A DNA stretch of 64,000 bases from Coenobita brevimanus (lineage: Eukaryota > Arthropoda > Malacostraca > Decapoda > Coenobitidae), in assembly GCA_032717465.1 (NCBI GenBank), contig CM064632.1, positions 28,979,237 to 29,043,236 of the forward strand. Direction: 5' to 3'. A model generated the notes under the pieces. That model made no database searches, was not told the origin of the DNA, and saw only the letters and a list, made by a program, of their open reading frames with translations. This document shows positions 1 to 11,903 of this stretch, piece by piece. The translations under genes were made by a program, and so were the position numbers. Numbering within the stretch: the stretch's first letter is position 1; each line of letters opens with the position of its first letter.

Positions 1-600
1 TCTTCTACTCAGAACTAAATTAACATGGTTAGATAGCAGTAGGAAAAGGAAGAGGGGTGAGGGATTCAACTGTGTCTACGTCATGTGTAGGTCTTAAACC
101 CCTGCGTTACTATGGGTCTTTCTTAACTTCAATATAAATTGTCTGTAGGTGGCAAAAAGAAACGATATGTCGCCATTCATCAGGAGGAGGTGACCTGTTG
201 ACCTGCTCTCTAGCTTATGAGTTGCTCCTCGTAAATAAACTCTTTGCACAATGCTGGACATGCCATCATATATATACATCTCCTTCCAGCTATACTCCTG
301 AACCATTGGTCATTTTCAGGTTATTCTTACTATTTCCTGCCGATATTCTTCAAGTTAGGGAAGGCTTCTCGAACTGGAGGGGTTAGATGTAACCTGCATA
401 AACCTGTTCACTACGAGGACGATTCTGGTTATGTTCCTGCTGCTTCCAGACGATTCTGTTCGGCATAAGGGAGTCTTTTTGAACTGGCAGGGATGGATAT
501 GGCTGTCATTTGCCCATTTGCTCCCACACAAGACGTCTACCTTAAGCTGGATTTAATCGTTTGCTAAGTACAAAAATTTAATATAGAAAAATCCCCAGGT
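1..600. other. No gene recognised
   Basis: I see no coding signal or clear repeat here. Two degenerate matches to a dispersed motif around CGATTTTATTCAGC lie at about 418-460, and a GGGGTTA motif lies at about 378. Confidence 0.5.
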
Positions 601-614
601 TGAAAGGGTTAAGT

Positions 615-1790
615 GTGTCATCCGTACTGACATCCTTTCTGCCTCCTTCAGTTCTTCCATCACCCCCTTCTTCACCTTCTCTCTTTCTCCTCCCGCGTGC
701 CTTTTTCTCCTCTTTTTCTTCATTCCCTTTCTCTCTCTTTTTCTCTTGTCTCGGTCCCCTTTCTTGTACATTTTCTATTCTACTCTCGCACATGTTTCTC
801 TATTCAGGTATCTCGTTATATTAACATGTCTTATTTTTCAATGTCATTTACAACCCCTTTCTGCATCTTCTGTTTTAAATCTTTTGTTTGGATTTCATCT
901 CCTTGGTATGCAGAATAAATCACAAAGAAATGGGTGCTACGAAGCCTCCTACACCACATAGAACACGGCCGCTCATCTCTCCACTTTGTTCTCGGTCTCA
1001 TCCTTCTTCCAACCACCTCTCTCTCATCTCCATCTTTCACTTTCCCTCTTCATTCGTTCTTCTCTTTACTTCACCTGCATCTGCTTCATCTACCTTTTAG
1101 TTTTTTTTTTTTTTTCACGCTATCCTGCGTTCTGTTATCTTTCTTTCCTTCCTCCATCCCTCTCCTTATCTCTTTCCTAACTCCTTCCTTTTTCCCTCCA
1201 CTCTCCCCTTACATCTTCTGAATCCTTTCTTTCTCCACTTCTTTCCCCTGCCCTTCCTCTTCTTTTCTCCCCTTTCTTCTTCTATTTCTCTCACCTCTTC
1301 CTATACTTCTCTCTCTTCCGCTGCCTTGCTCCTTTTCTCCACACGTCTTCTCTCTCCACTCTTCTCCGCCTGTTTTCCGCCTCCCCTCAGCCATCTCCTC
1401 TTCAGTTTTCTCCACTCTTCTCCACATCTCTCCACTCCTCTCTCTTTCCCTCAACTATTTTCTCCTTTCCTCGTCTCTCTACATATATTCCTTCCACTTC
1501 TTTCATTTCTCTTCCTTTTTCTCCCTGAATTCCCCCTTCAACCTTCCTGTTCTCGTCTCTCCCGTTCTCCCTTCATCACTCTTCTCTCCTCCCCTCCCCT
1601 TCTGGAGCTCCAATTTTCTATCCTTCCCTCCACTTATTTCTCCTCCCTCCTTCTCCCTTCTTTATCCACTTCCTCCCACTCTCCTTCTTTCCCTATCCCT
1701 GTCTCTCTTCTTCTCTTGTTTCTCTCCTCATCCTTCTCTCCTTTCCCTCCACTCCTCTCCTTACCTCCACCCTTTCTACCGAGACGCTGG
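615..1790 (+). repeat. Long polypyrimidine tract (C+T rich on + strand)
   Basis: Nearly 1.2 kb in which the plus strand is dominated by C and T with no fixed period, in runs such as TTCTCC, CCTTCC and TCTCTC. Long open frames on both strands here encode only Ser/Leu/Pro/Phe or Arg/Glu/Lys and are composition artefacts. Confidence 0.85.
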
Positions 1791-2040
1791 TTGTGTAAGA
1801 TGATAAGGTAATTTAGGGCAACATCGTGTTGGGGCAGCCAGGGACGGGAGGATGAGGAGTGACTGAGATTGAGGGGGTGAGGTTCCGGTAGTAGGGAATA
1901 AATCATTCGGCGATACCAGGAATGAATAAAGGAAGAGAAAAAGTAATCGGAGTGAAGTGGTTAAGGGCTGGAGACCAACCAACATTCCTGGCAGAGTTTT
2001 ACATGAGAGGAAGTATTTTAGTTACCAATCGTTGGTTCAG

Positions 2041-2203
<163 letters not shown>

Positions 2204-2252
2204 TAATGAATGGAGGAAGGAAAAACAAAGGAAAAAAAATAAGTCCATGTGC

Positions 2253-2642
2253 CTAAAGGCATCCTTCGTTCACAAAATACTTATAACAATTGGATTTAAA
2301 ATTGAGAGGATTAAATGTATGTGGGAAGCATCTCCCAGTAAGTGAGTTCCAGAGAGTAGTAGTTCTGGGGATAAATGAATTTTGATAAGCAGAGGTTCTG
2401 CATTGTGGGGGAGAGAGTGTGAGTTCATGGGCGCTCCCAGCTGCCCGAGTACATCGGGAGAAAATGTGAAGGGGAGGCACAATTGAAGCTAGTTCGTTAG
2501 AGCACTTACGGTAAAAATATCGATAAAATAGTGCTAAAGAAGCAACATCTCTACGTACTGATAATGGAGGAAGGTCCTGCGTTATGGCAGGATTATTGAT
2601 TAATCTAATGGCTTTATTTTGAATTTTGTCCAACTGCCTCAA
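2253..2642 (-). pseudogene. LINE ORF2 C-terminal region
   Basis: A 129-residue open frame with LDKIQNKAIRLI, LSVRRDVASLALFYRYF and TTTLWNSL, typical of the region after the reverse transcriptase in arthropod jockey-like elements. It ends in a stop 50 bp before the (AT)n tract, so it is the natural 3' end of the ORF. It is separated from the YADD region by damaged coding sequence. Confidence 0.8.
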
Positions 2643-3023
2643 TGCAACAGCTCAACATCCACTCCACAGGGGTGAACAGTATTCGATCTGAGAACACACA
2701 TGACTTTTGTATATTGTGGCTATCTGCTCGTCAGCGAAGAACTCACGAACTCTGTACATAAGTCTCAGTTTTTTAGAAGCATTTTTAGCAAGGGATTTAA
2801 CATAAGCTGGCCAGCTTAGGTTGGGGTTTAGAGTAACACCTAAGATATCAATTGTAGTGGATATGGGAATACTGACATTATTTAAAATTATGTGAGAGTC
2901 TGAGGGATTCTTTCTGTTGGAGAAATTAATGTATTTAGTTTTTTGAGTATTAAATGAGACCAGATTTTTTTTGTCCCCATTGATTGATTTTAGAAAGGTC
3001 CTGGTTCAGAGAAATTGCTGTGT

Positions 3024-4175
3024 TTATTTGGGAATTATAACATCAAATTGTGTAAAGGAGGTACTAAATGTGAAAGATCTATGAAGGGTCGAGTCATCAG
3101 CATAAGAGTGTATTGGGTTGTGCGTGACAGATAGGAGGTCATTTATATGTATGAGAAAGAGGGTTGGCGCCAAAACTGATCCCTGAGGTACGCCAGCATT
3201 TATGAAATGAAACTGAGAATAAATTCCACCTACCATGACCCGTATTTTTCTACTATGAAGGTAAGAAGAAATTAGAGGAACCAATGATGCAAGGCCATAG
3301 TGTGAAATCTTAGACAATAAGGCCTGGTGCCATACTCTGTCAAATGCTTTTGATACATCAAGTGCTACTGTGTGTGATTCACCATGTTGGTCTATTGTTT
3401 TGTTAATCTGATGGGTAAGAAGGCAAAGAATATCTACAGTTGAACGTTCCTATCTAAATCCATACTGCCGATCATTGATCAATTTATTGATTTCTAAATG
3501 CTTGACTAAGTGTTTGTTAATTAGTGTCTCAAAAACTTTATCGAGAACGGAAGTTATTGCAATTGGTCTATAGTTTGATGGATCTGAAGTTGCCCTCTTT
3601 TTAGGAACAGGATGGATATTTGCTACTTTCCAAGGGGCTGGAAAAATCGAGGTACGGATGCATAAGCGGAAAAATTTTGCTAATACAGGAGCCAACACTG
3701 AGGAGCAATTTTTAAGTACTATTGAAGGAATTTCATCTGGACCAGTGGCTTTGTCTGCTGATAGATTCTGTAATACGGCTTGTACATGTTGGTGTGAATC
3801 GATGAAAGGAGGTATTTGAGGGGAATCAAAATCAAGTACAGGAATATTATGATTTTCTGAATTTAGGGTTGAGTTTGTTGAAAAAATGTTGGCTTTTCTG
3901 CCTGGGTCACTTACTAGATTTCCATTGGGGGACTGTAACGGTGGGATGGAAGAGGTGGTAGTGAAATTAGTTTTGAATGAATTAAGGGTTAACCAGAATA
4001 TTTTGTTATCATCTGGGTTGTTTAGTAGTTTGTTAGCTTGTCTATGTAGAAAGTTTGATTTAGAAAGATTGATAATAGTTTTGGCATGGTTTCTGATATT
4101 TTTATAATAGTTAAAGGCTTCTTTGGTTTTGGTCCTTGTATAAGCGTTATACACTACTGTTTTATGTTCTGTTAC
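3024..4175 (-). pseudogene. LINE reverse transcriptase domain, interrupted
   Basis: Reverse transcriptase remnant in the same frame as the end of the endonuclease. Motifs in order are PSNYRPIAITSVLDKVFE, NDRQYGFR, then an in-frame TAG at 3450-3452, then PQGSVLAPTLFLIHINDL and the catalytic YADD within SYADDSTL. An in-frame TGA at 4176-4178 separates it from the endonuclease. After 3024 the frame is lost until the C-terminal piece at 2642. The protein would have copied its own RNA at a nicked target site. Confidence 0.86.
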
Positions 4176-5238
4176 TCAAGCACAATTGTGGTCAAACCAT
4201 TTAGGAGAATTACATCTTTTTCTGTAACTATGATGGGGAATGAATGTTTCCATTCCGGCTTTAATGAAATCCTGTATGTGGCCCAGTGTGGAATTTGCAT
4301 CATGGGAGAAAAAGGACGTCCAAGGAACATCCATGAGAAAATTTTGAAGTCCCTCCCAGTCTGCCCCATCGTAGTGCCATTTAGTCATCACGACAGGTTC
4401 AGAGCAGGAGGGTGTGGTAGGTGTGAAACTGGTGGCTTGAATCAGACAAAGATCCGAGGATCCGAGGGGGGACTTCAATTCAACATTATAATTATCTGAA
4501 TTGGTTGTTAGAAACAAGTCCAATAGGTGGGGATTTTGATCGGGGTTGGCTGGTACACGGGTGGGTTGACTGACTAACTGGGTGAGATTAAATGAGTCTG
4601 CAAATAGCTCACATTCAAGACCAGGGTCATCATTTCTGGCGGAATAAGTGAGCCATTCAACATTATGGACATTAAAATCACCCAGAATAGTAATTTCTGA
4701 TGCAGTATTAATGTTGAGGACACTTAGTTTGAAGACAGTCAAATAAACTCGGCTCTGAAGAGGCATTAGGGGAACGATAAACACAACAGAAATACTTAAT
4801 TTTACCCAAAGAATTTAATTTGTATATGGAATAGTCGAAAAAAGGACAATTAAATTTAGTAATCTCCTCCAGGGCAATTTCTGATTTAGCAAGGCAACAT
4901 ACGCCTCCTTTGGGTCTGAAATTTTGAATCAAGATATAACCAGGAAAATTAAATCTAGCTAAATCAGAGGTGGAGCTTACTTGCATCTCTGTCAGAAGTA
5001 ACAGATCAGGGGATTCAAACTGGAGGAAATTTTGAACAGAGTTAATGTTGGAGTGAAGTCCCCTAATATTGCCAAAGAAAATTTTACTGCACTGACGAGC
5101 AGATTTAGGGCGCAGCAACACTGGAGGTGGCACAGTCGCTTGATGACGACCGGGAGGGCCCTGCGCAAACGACCCAGCCCTGCCGGTGGTGGTCACCCGA
5201 GAAACCACCGCATTCATTCCCAGTACAGCAGCAGCCAT
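4176..5238 (-). pseudogene. LINE endonuclease domain (EEP family), inactivated
   Basis: Remnant of the apurinic-like endonuclease that nicks the target DNA. Visible landmarks are GNIRGLHSN, LLLLTEMQVS (catalytic Glu), CVYRSPN and ILGDFNVH (catalytic Asp/Asn). The final motif reads SSDLCLI, where the family normally has SDH, so the catalytic His appears to be replaced by Leu. The ATG at 5238 opens MAAAVLG and is the likely start; the frame is open further upstream to 5433 but without recognisable domain sequence. A frameshift near 4750 moves the second half to another frame. The decay and the missing His both say inactive. Confidence 0.82.
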
Positions 5239-5518
5239 GGTTCTTTTTATGGGGGGGAGAACAGGGATGTGTTGTGGAATGGGTATGATGTGTAATGACA
5301 AGATTGGTGTTTTTTGGAGAGAGGATAGCTGGTTTAAGGTAATGTAATATAATATGGATGTGTGTGTTGTGTAAAGAGGGCAGCCTGATGCCCTCCAGTG
5401 TGTGAGGCAGAAAGATGTGTAATCAGCTACCAAGGCCTAGGAGAGAAAATGAAATCCAGGCTATTCCTTCAGTCTCCCGTAACTTTGGCGGTAGTACTTC
5501 CCTGGCCGGGGAAGTATA

Positions 5519-5576
<58 letters not shown>
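5519..5576. repeat. (AT)n microsatellite, left half
   Basis: AT dinucleotide run that directly abuts the 5' LTR. The same array resumes after the 3' LTR at 11908, so the LTR element interrupts one array. Confidence 0.95.
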
Positions 5577-5580
<4 letters not shown>

Positions 5581-5794
5581 ACATAGCCTACGATTTCATC
5601 ATCCTTTGTGTAATTTTAACGCACAGTATGCTGCATGTTTGATCACGAGCGTGTTCTGCCTCAGTCCCCCCCTTCTACCATTATAGTAGAGTAAGTCGTC
5701 CTTTCTGTTGTTCAGAGCAGGATTGTCAACTCTTTGTCCCCATGGCTTCATTTGCGCGTCCTTCTTCCAAGTTGTATCAGGCTCTGCCGGCCCC

Positions 5795-5801
5795 TATATA
5801 A
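5795..5801 (+). promoter_or_regulatory. Candidate LTR TATA box
   Basis: TATATAA within a GC-rich context in the U3 part. A TCAGT initiator match sits at 5807-5811, which is closer than the usual 25-30 bp. A second candidate at the usual spacing falls near 5825, where the 3' LTR copy reads TCATTG. The same TATA box is kept in the 3' LTR near 11338. The true start is not decided by sequence alone. Confidence 0.5.
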
Positions 5802-6246
5802 TGAGCTCAGTCTCTGCATTATTGCCACTTAGGTCTGCTCCTCATTTTGTTCACATCTCTGTCCTCCCCTGTACAGTTGTTGTTGTGAGTGCTCAGGAAG
5901 TCTCCAACCATCTAGCAGCTGTGTAATTTGAGTATAAGTGTTGTTGCATTTTGTTCTTGTACTGTATAGCATAAGTTGTTGGTTTGTGGGCCTAGTGAGG
6001 TTTCTGTAATTTGTGTAGGGTTCTTTTTGTCAGTCATTTTTGATAATATTTTGTATCTGTAATAATTTATCTTGCATTAACTGAGCATTACCCAGTGTAT
6101 TTTCATTTTATCAGGGCTGACTTAGATAAATTTGCTCTTGCTAATTTCGTGTTAATAGAGGCTATTGCAGTTAACCATATATTTAACCTGTTTTTTGCCA
6201 TTACATTATCCTTATGAGTCCTGAATGTTTTGTTGTTAGTTTGAGC

Positions 6247-6252
6247 ATTAAA
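6247..6252 (+). promoter_or_regulatory. Candidate polyadenylation signal in LTR (ATTAAA)
   Basis: ATTAAA lies 115 bp before the LTR end and is also present in the 3' LTR, where it would act for transcript ending. It is the best match I see to AATAAA in the LTR. Confidence 0.35.
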
Positions 6253-6373
6253 CTTTAACTTGTAATTTTACCTAACTCTTTTGTTTTGAACCTGGAACTT
6301 TACGGGACAGTAGTGATTATTAGTATTCTCACTTAAAGTGTACATTATCTTTCGCTGTTCCGTAACATAAATT

Positions 6374-6390
6374 TGGCGACCTCGCCAGGA
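6374..6390 (+). promoter_or_regulatory. Primer-binding site
   Basis: TGGCGACCTCGCCAGGA starts six bases after the LTR. The first eight bases match the arginine-tRNA-type site of 412/mdg1-like elements. The second gypsy family in this window has TGGCGACCTC at the same place. The tRNA identity is inference. Confidence 0.65.
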
Positions 6391-6446
6391 TATTCAGGAT
6401 ATTATCATAAGGATATTGCTTGATATTTTGTGACTTTTACTTATTC

Positions 6447-7265
6447 ATGATGTCTACTATTACTACACTTGATGAAGCCAAAGATTTTTTGTCAAATGTG
6501 CAAACAGTGTGTGATGTAGAAAACAGAACAAAGAATGAACTTAAGCTTGTTGCTCAACAATTGGGAATTGCTGTTTGCTCTCATCATTCTAAAGATCAAA
6601 TTGTTGACATGATTAATGAAAGCTTGTTTAATGTAACTCCTCCAAATGAGCGAACGCAGATTGAATTAGCTAAGTTACAGCTAGCCCTGCAGGAGGCTCA
6701 GGCTAAGGAGGTGGTGTCTCGTGTTAAAGAGGCTGAATTTCAAGCAAATGCTAAGGAGGCTGAATCTCAGGCTCGGATTCAGGAGGCACAGATACAGGCA
6801 CAAGTTGAACTTGCCAGGATTCAGGCAGACCATGGGTATCGCATGAAACAATGTGGAACTGGATCATCTAGCTCTGATGATTTTGATGTGGCTAAAAATG
6901 TTAAACTTGTCCCTCCTTTTAATGAATCTGATTTAACAAAGTATTTTCAGTTGTTTGAGAGGGTAGCTACAGGTTTTAATTGGCCCAAAGGGTATTGGCC
7001 AGTACTCCTTCAAACTGTTCTCACCGGTAAAGCTCAAGTAACTTATGCATCTTTGCCTCAGGATCAATCTGATAATTATGATGTAGTTAAGAGCTTGATT
7101 CTTAAGGCCTATGAGCTTGTTCCTGAAGCCTATAAAGTAAAATTTAGGACAACTTATAAGCAAGATAAGCAATCCCATGTTGAGTATGCAAAAATCAAAG
7201 AAGATCTGTTAGAGCAGTGGTTAAATTCTAAGAATGTGGATTCTGATTTTGACAAATTTAAGTAG
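6447..7265 (+). pseudogene. gag: gag, capsid region (Gmr1-like), ends at in-frame stop
   Basis: Gag forms the particle that packages the element RNA. Two adjacent ATGs at 6447 and 6450 are the likely starts (MMSTITTLDEAK). The frame is open back to 6420, but that stretch looks like leader. An Ala/Glu/Gln-rich helical segment of about 70 residues precedes a capsid-like core with PPFNESDLTKYFQLFE and VKFRTTYKQ. The frame ends at TAG (7263-7265). Reading resumes at the very next codon with LLEDFKRCI and DAAVLADEYVLTH, which clearly belong to the same capsid, so the stop is a nonsense change inside gag. The second half has a SCAN-like layout. Confidence 0.85.
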
Positions 7266-10133
7266 ATGATTTTGCTGGAGGACTTCAAAAGGTGTATTAG
7301 TAAAATTGTAAGCCTATATCTTGATGAGAAAAGAATAGATAATTTGTCTGATGCTGCAGTTTTAGCTGATGAATATGTTCTCACTCACAAGAGATATTCT
7401 AAAGAAAAAGGGAAAGCTGAGAGTAAGTACGTTGCCTCTACTCAGAGTACAGGTAACAGGAAAGAGAATAAAGATGATGTTTCTCAGGAAGTAAATACCA
7501 GCTTCACCTCTAGATTTCAGAAAAGTAAATGTACTTATTGTAGTAAGCTTGGTCATACTAAGGAGAAATGTTTCAGGAGACAGCATGATGTGAACAAAAA
7601 GGAGTCTTTAAATATTCAATCAATTGGTCTAGTGTCCACCCTTGAGAGTTCCCAGAATTCTTTAACTGAGTTAACTGAACCTGCTTTGAGGGGTAACTTA
7701 AATTCTCATGATGGAGCTCCTCTTTTGAGCAGTAACGTGGGTGACACTCTCAAGAGTTCATGTGCTAATTTCCTGTCTGATGGTTTTGTCAGTCCTCTGG
7801 ACAGTAATGACAGGAAATCAGTTCAAATATATCGTGATACAGGTGCTTGCCAATCCCTTATGCTGACCAGTGTTCTAGGCTCTAATGTTAATTCCTCTGA
7901 TGAAACTGTAATCTTACAAGGTGTAGGGAATAATTACTTCTCTGTCCCTCTGTGCAGAGTGAATTTAGAGTCTGGTTTTGTTAATGGTTCCGTTATGGTT
8001 GGGTTGGTTGAGACACTCCCAATGTCAGGTGTAACTTTCTTACTTGGAAATGATATTGGTGGAAGTCAAGTGTGTCCAGCTCCTCAGTTGTCTAGTGAGC
8101 CAGTGGCTGCGACCCAGGATTGTGATGTCCCTGATGTGTTCCCTGCATGTGCTGTCACTAGGGCTAAGTCTAAAGTTACTGGTGATTTAGAGGATAATGA
8201 TGATGATGATGTTATCCTAGCTGACACTTTTCTTGCTAATTTGGACCACTCACCAGATGAGGCAGTATACCGTAGTGTTGATAAGTTGTCTCATCAAGAG
8301 TTGGTTGAGTTGCAGGTTGCTGACCCTGAGTTGAAAGGTCTAGCTAACTCTGCTTATAGTGAAGAAGAGGCAGCCGGTGCTTCTACTTGTTATTATATAA
8401 AGTCAGGAGTACTTATGAGGAAGTGGAGACCCCCAGCAGCATCAGCCGACTGTGAATGGGAGGTTGTACATCAAGTTGCCATCCCTCGTGTTTGTAGGCA
8501 GGATATCATTAGAGTGGCTCATGATTCCAGTTTGGCAGGACACCTTGGAGTGAGGAAGACTGTGGCACGCATTTTGAAACACTTCTACTGGCCAGGTATC
8601 TTCAGGGATGTTTCCTGGTATTGTAAGTCTTGTCACACCTGTCAAGTTGTGGGGAAGTGTAATCAGACCGAAAAGGTTGCACCTCTAGTTCCCATTCCTC
8701 CTTTTGAGGCGCCATTCACCCGTGTGTTGGTGGATATTGTGGGCCCTCTTCCTAAGACTTCTTCAGGATTTTCTTATGTGTTGACCCTGATTGATATGGC
8801 TACTCGTTATCCTGAAGCCATTCCACTTAGAAATATCTCAGCAAAGAACATGGTTAAGGAAATGGTAGGGTTCTTCACAAAGTTTGGTCTGCCCAAGGAG
8901 GTACAGTCAGACCGGGGAAGTAATTTCATGTCAAATGTTTTCAAGCAGTCTCTGAAAGAGTTGGGCATCACCCAGATCACGTCTTCAGCTTACCATCCCA
9001 AGACCCAAGGAGCGTTGGAGAGATATCATCAAACACTCAAATCGATGCTCAAGAAATACTGTTTGGAACATCAGAAAGACTGGGATAAAGGTCTTCCATT
9101 CTTTGTGTTTGCCGCAAGAGAATCTCCAAATGAATCACTGGGCTTCTCACCTTTTGAACTACTGTTTGGCCATGAAGTAAGAGGATCCCTTAAGTTACTT
9201 AAGGAATGCTGGCTGCCAGAGGAAGATGACGTCAACCTGCTGGAGTATGTGATGAAGTTCAAAGAACGGCTGTCCACTGCTTTACAGCTGGCGAGAGAGA
9301 ATTTAGGAGCTGCTCAGGAGAAGATGAAGACTTGGTATGATAAGAAGTCCAGGTTACGCCACTTTCAGCCAGGAGATCAGGTTTTGATTCTGCTACCAGT
9401 TCATGGGCAACCTCTTCAAGCCAAGTTTAATGGTCCTTATTTCGTGGAGAAGAAACTCAGTGATGTCAACAATGTCATCGCCACACCAGATCGTAGAAAG
9501 AACAAGCAACTATGTCACACCAACATGCTAAAGTTATATCACAGGCGGGACGAAAATAATCCAGTCTGCACTGTAGCTGTTCCACCCGAGTCTGCAAGTG
9601 AAGTTCTCCCATGCAGTATGAGCCTGAGTGATAGTTTGGGGAAGAATCCTGATATCATGAATGATCTCCAGACTAAGCTTTCTCACCTACCTCCCGAGGA
9701 AAGGCAGGGGTTTTCGGCATTACTGCAGGAGTTCCCGCAAGTGTTCCGTGCCACTCCAGGAAGAACCACTGTGTTGATGCATGATGTCGATGTTGGAGAC
9801 GCAAAGCCAATTAAATTGCCTCCTTACCGTGTGAACCCAGTGAAAGTTCCTCTCATCCAGAAGGAGCTTGGCTACCTGTTGGACCACAAGATGATTGAGC
9901 CCTGTCAGAGCGAGTGGAGTTCTCCTGTCACTCTAGTCCCTAAGCCAGGTGGGTCACAGCGGCTTTGCATCGACTACAGACGTGTTAATCAGATAACCAA
10001 AACAGACACTTACCCTCTCCCTCGTGTGGAAGATTGCATAGACAAGATCGGAAAGGCTAGGTACATAAGTAAGTTTGATTTGTTAAAGGGATACTGGCAA
10101 GTACCTATGACTGAACGTGCTAGGGAAATCTAA
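7266..10133 (+). pseudogene. pol: gag C-terminus, protease, integrase and first half of reverse transcriptase
   Basis: A 955-residue open stretch in the same frame as the upstream gag. It carries a CCHC knuckle at residues 89-102 (CTYCSKLGHTKEKC) and the protease motif RDTGACQSL with Asp191. The integrase zinc domain has His419/His426 and cysteines at 453-459. The integrase core has Asp490 (VDIVGPLP), Asp549 (SDRGSN) and Glu585 (GALERY), a D,D35E spacing. Reverse transcriptase motifs LCIDYRRVNQ and KFDLLKGYWQV lie near the end. It stops at TAA 10131-10133, inside the reverse transcriptase, and the same frame continues beyond, so this is a nonsense break. The integrase catalytic triad is intact. 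Integrase sits before reverse transcriptase, which places the element with Gmr1-type gypsy elements. Confidence 0.9.
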
Positions 10134-11058
10134 TGTTTTGTAACACTAGGAAAGACTTTTGCATGTTCGGTAATGCCATATGGTATGAAGAATGCACCAG
10201 CCACATTTCAGAAGCTCATGAATGTTGTAACAGAGGGTTTGGCAGGGTGTGTTGTTTATATTGATGATGTATTAATCTTCAGTGACAACTGGAAAGATCA
10301 CCAATGCCCTGTCAGTAAATTTCTTGACCGTTTGGTTCATGCTAATCTTGTAGCTAATTTATCAAAGTGTGAGTTTGGTCAAGTTAAAGTTCAGTACCTT
10401 GGGTATGTAATTGGTGATGGACATGTTGCACCACCAGCAGCTAGGGTTCAGGTTATAAGTGATCTTCTCAGACCTAAAAGTAGGAAAGAGCTACAAAGAT
10501 TTTTGGGAATGGTAGGTTATTACAGGAGATTTGTTCTTAACTTTTCAATTCTTGTATCACCACTTACAGACCTACTGAAAAAGGGAGTTAAATGTGTCTG
10601 GACCGATAACTGTGAATCCTCTTTCAACAAACTTAAAGCTATTCTATTAAGTCAGCCAGTGCTCGCTACTCCAAATTTTGCTAAGCCTTTTAAGATGTCT
10701 GTTGATGCAAGTGATACAGGAGCTGGGGCTGTTTTGCTGCAAGAGGATGATCAGGGTATTGAACACCCTGTATCTTATTACAGTAAGAAGTTCACTCCAC
10801 CTCAAAAGAACTACTCAACTATTGAGAAAGAGCTTTTGGCCTTGATTTTGGGTTTACAGCATTTTTCATTTTATTTGTGTTCTGGTTTTGACCCCATAGT
10901 CATTTATACCGATCATCCCACTGAAATTCCTTAGTAAGTTTAAAGATAAAAATCAGAGATTGACAAGATGGAGTCTACTTCTTCAGGAGTATTCATTAGA
11001 CATACAACATGTCAAGGGGAAAGAAAATGTTATTGCAGATTGCTTATCTAGACTTTAG
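10134..11058 (+). pseudogene. pol: Reverse transcriptase second half and RNase H
   Basis: Continues in the same frame after the TAA. Motifs are MPYGMKNAPATFQ, the catalytic YIDD (VVYIDDVLIFS), GMVGYYRRFV, then RNase H with SVDASDTGAG (Asp), YSKKF and TIEKELLAL (Glu). The frame is lost near 10915-10930, apparently by a 2-bp loss, since coding resumes one frame over with WSLLLQEYSLDIQHVKGKEN and ends at TAG 11056-11058. No domain follows RNase H before the purine tract and 3' LTR, so integrase is not repeated downstream. Confidence 0.88.
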
Positions 11059-11110
11059 ACAGATTGTTTTAGAGTAATAAGAAATTTCCTTTGTAAATTT
11101 CTTTTTCTTT

Positions 11111-11119
11111 GTGGGGAGG
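11111..11119 (+). promoter_or_regulatory. Polypurine tract
   Basis: GTGGGGAGG immediately before the 3' LTR, the expected start point for plus-strand DNA synthesis. Confidence 0.7.
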
Positions 11120-11903
11120 TGTTACATAGCCTATGATTTCATCATCCTTTGTGTAATTTTAACGCACAGTATGCTGCATGTTTGATCACGAGCGTGTTCT
11201 GCCTCAGTCCCCCCCTTCTACCGTTATAGTAGAGTAAGTCGTCCTTTCTGTTGTTCAGAGCTGGATTGTCAACTCTTTGTCCCCATGGCTTCATTTGCGC
11301 GTCCTTCTTACAAGTTGTATCAAGCTCTGCCGGCCCCTATATAATGAGCTCAGTCTCTGCATCATTGCCACTTAGATCTGCTCCTCATTTTGTTCACATC
11401 TCTGTCCTCCCCTGTACAGTTGTTGTGAGTGCTCAGGAAGTCTCCAACCATCTAGCAGCTGTGTAATTTGAGTATAAGTGTTGTTGCATTTTGTTTTTGT
11501 ACTGTATAGCGTAAGTTGTTGGTTTGTGGGCCTAATGAGGTTTTTGTAATTTGTGTAGGGTTCTTTTTGTCAGTCATTTTTGATAATATTTTGTATCTGT
11601 AATAATTTATCTTGCATTAACTGAGCATTACCCAGTGTATTTTCATTTTATCAGGGCTGACTTAGATAAATTTGCTCTTGCTAATTTCGTGTTAATAGAG
11701 GCTATTGCAGTTAACCATATATTTAACCTGTTTTTTGCCATTACATTATCCTTATGAGTCCTGAATGTTTTGTTGTTAGTTTGAGCATTAAACTTTAACT
11801 TGTAATTTTACCTAACTCTTTTGTTTTGAACCTGGAACTTTACGGGACAGTAGTGATTATTAGTATTCTCACTTAAAGTGTACATTATCTTTCGCTGTTC
11901 CGT

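Larger units (their letters stand above)
2205..5240 (-). mobile_element. Degenerate jockey-like non-LTR retrotransposon (LINE)
   Basis: This minus-strand element keeps the order of a non-LTR element. An AP-like endonuclease lies at 5238-4176, a reverse transcriptase with a YADD box at about 4154-3024, and a C-terminal region at 2642-2253. Its 3' end runs into the (AT)n array at 2191. The open frame is broken by a frameshift near 4750, in-frame stops at 4176-4178 and 3450-3452, and further indels between 3024 and 2642. The architecture fits the Jockey/I/CR1 group; the exact clade is inference. The element is dead as read. Confidence 0.88.
5577..6367 (+). repeat. 5' LTR of Gmr1-like element
   Basis: 791 bp, TG...CA ends with a 6-bp terminal inverted repeat (TGTTAC/GTAACA). 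Against the 3' LTR I count 11 substitutions and one 3-bp indel, about 98.6% identity. All lie in the first ~430 bp. Confidence 0.95.

Noticed and set aside
1326..1811. 161-codon Ser/Leu/Pro/Phe-rich frame
   Set aside because: Composition artefact of the polypyrimidine tract; no domain, no start context.
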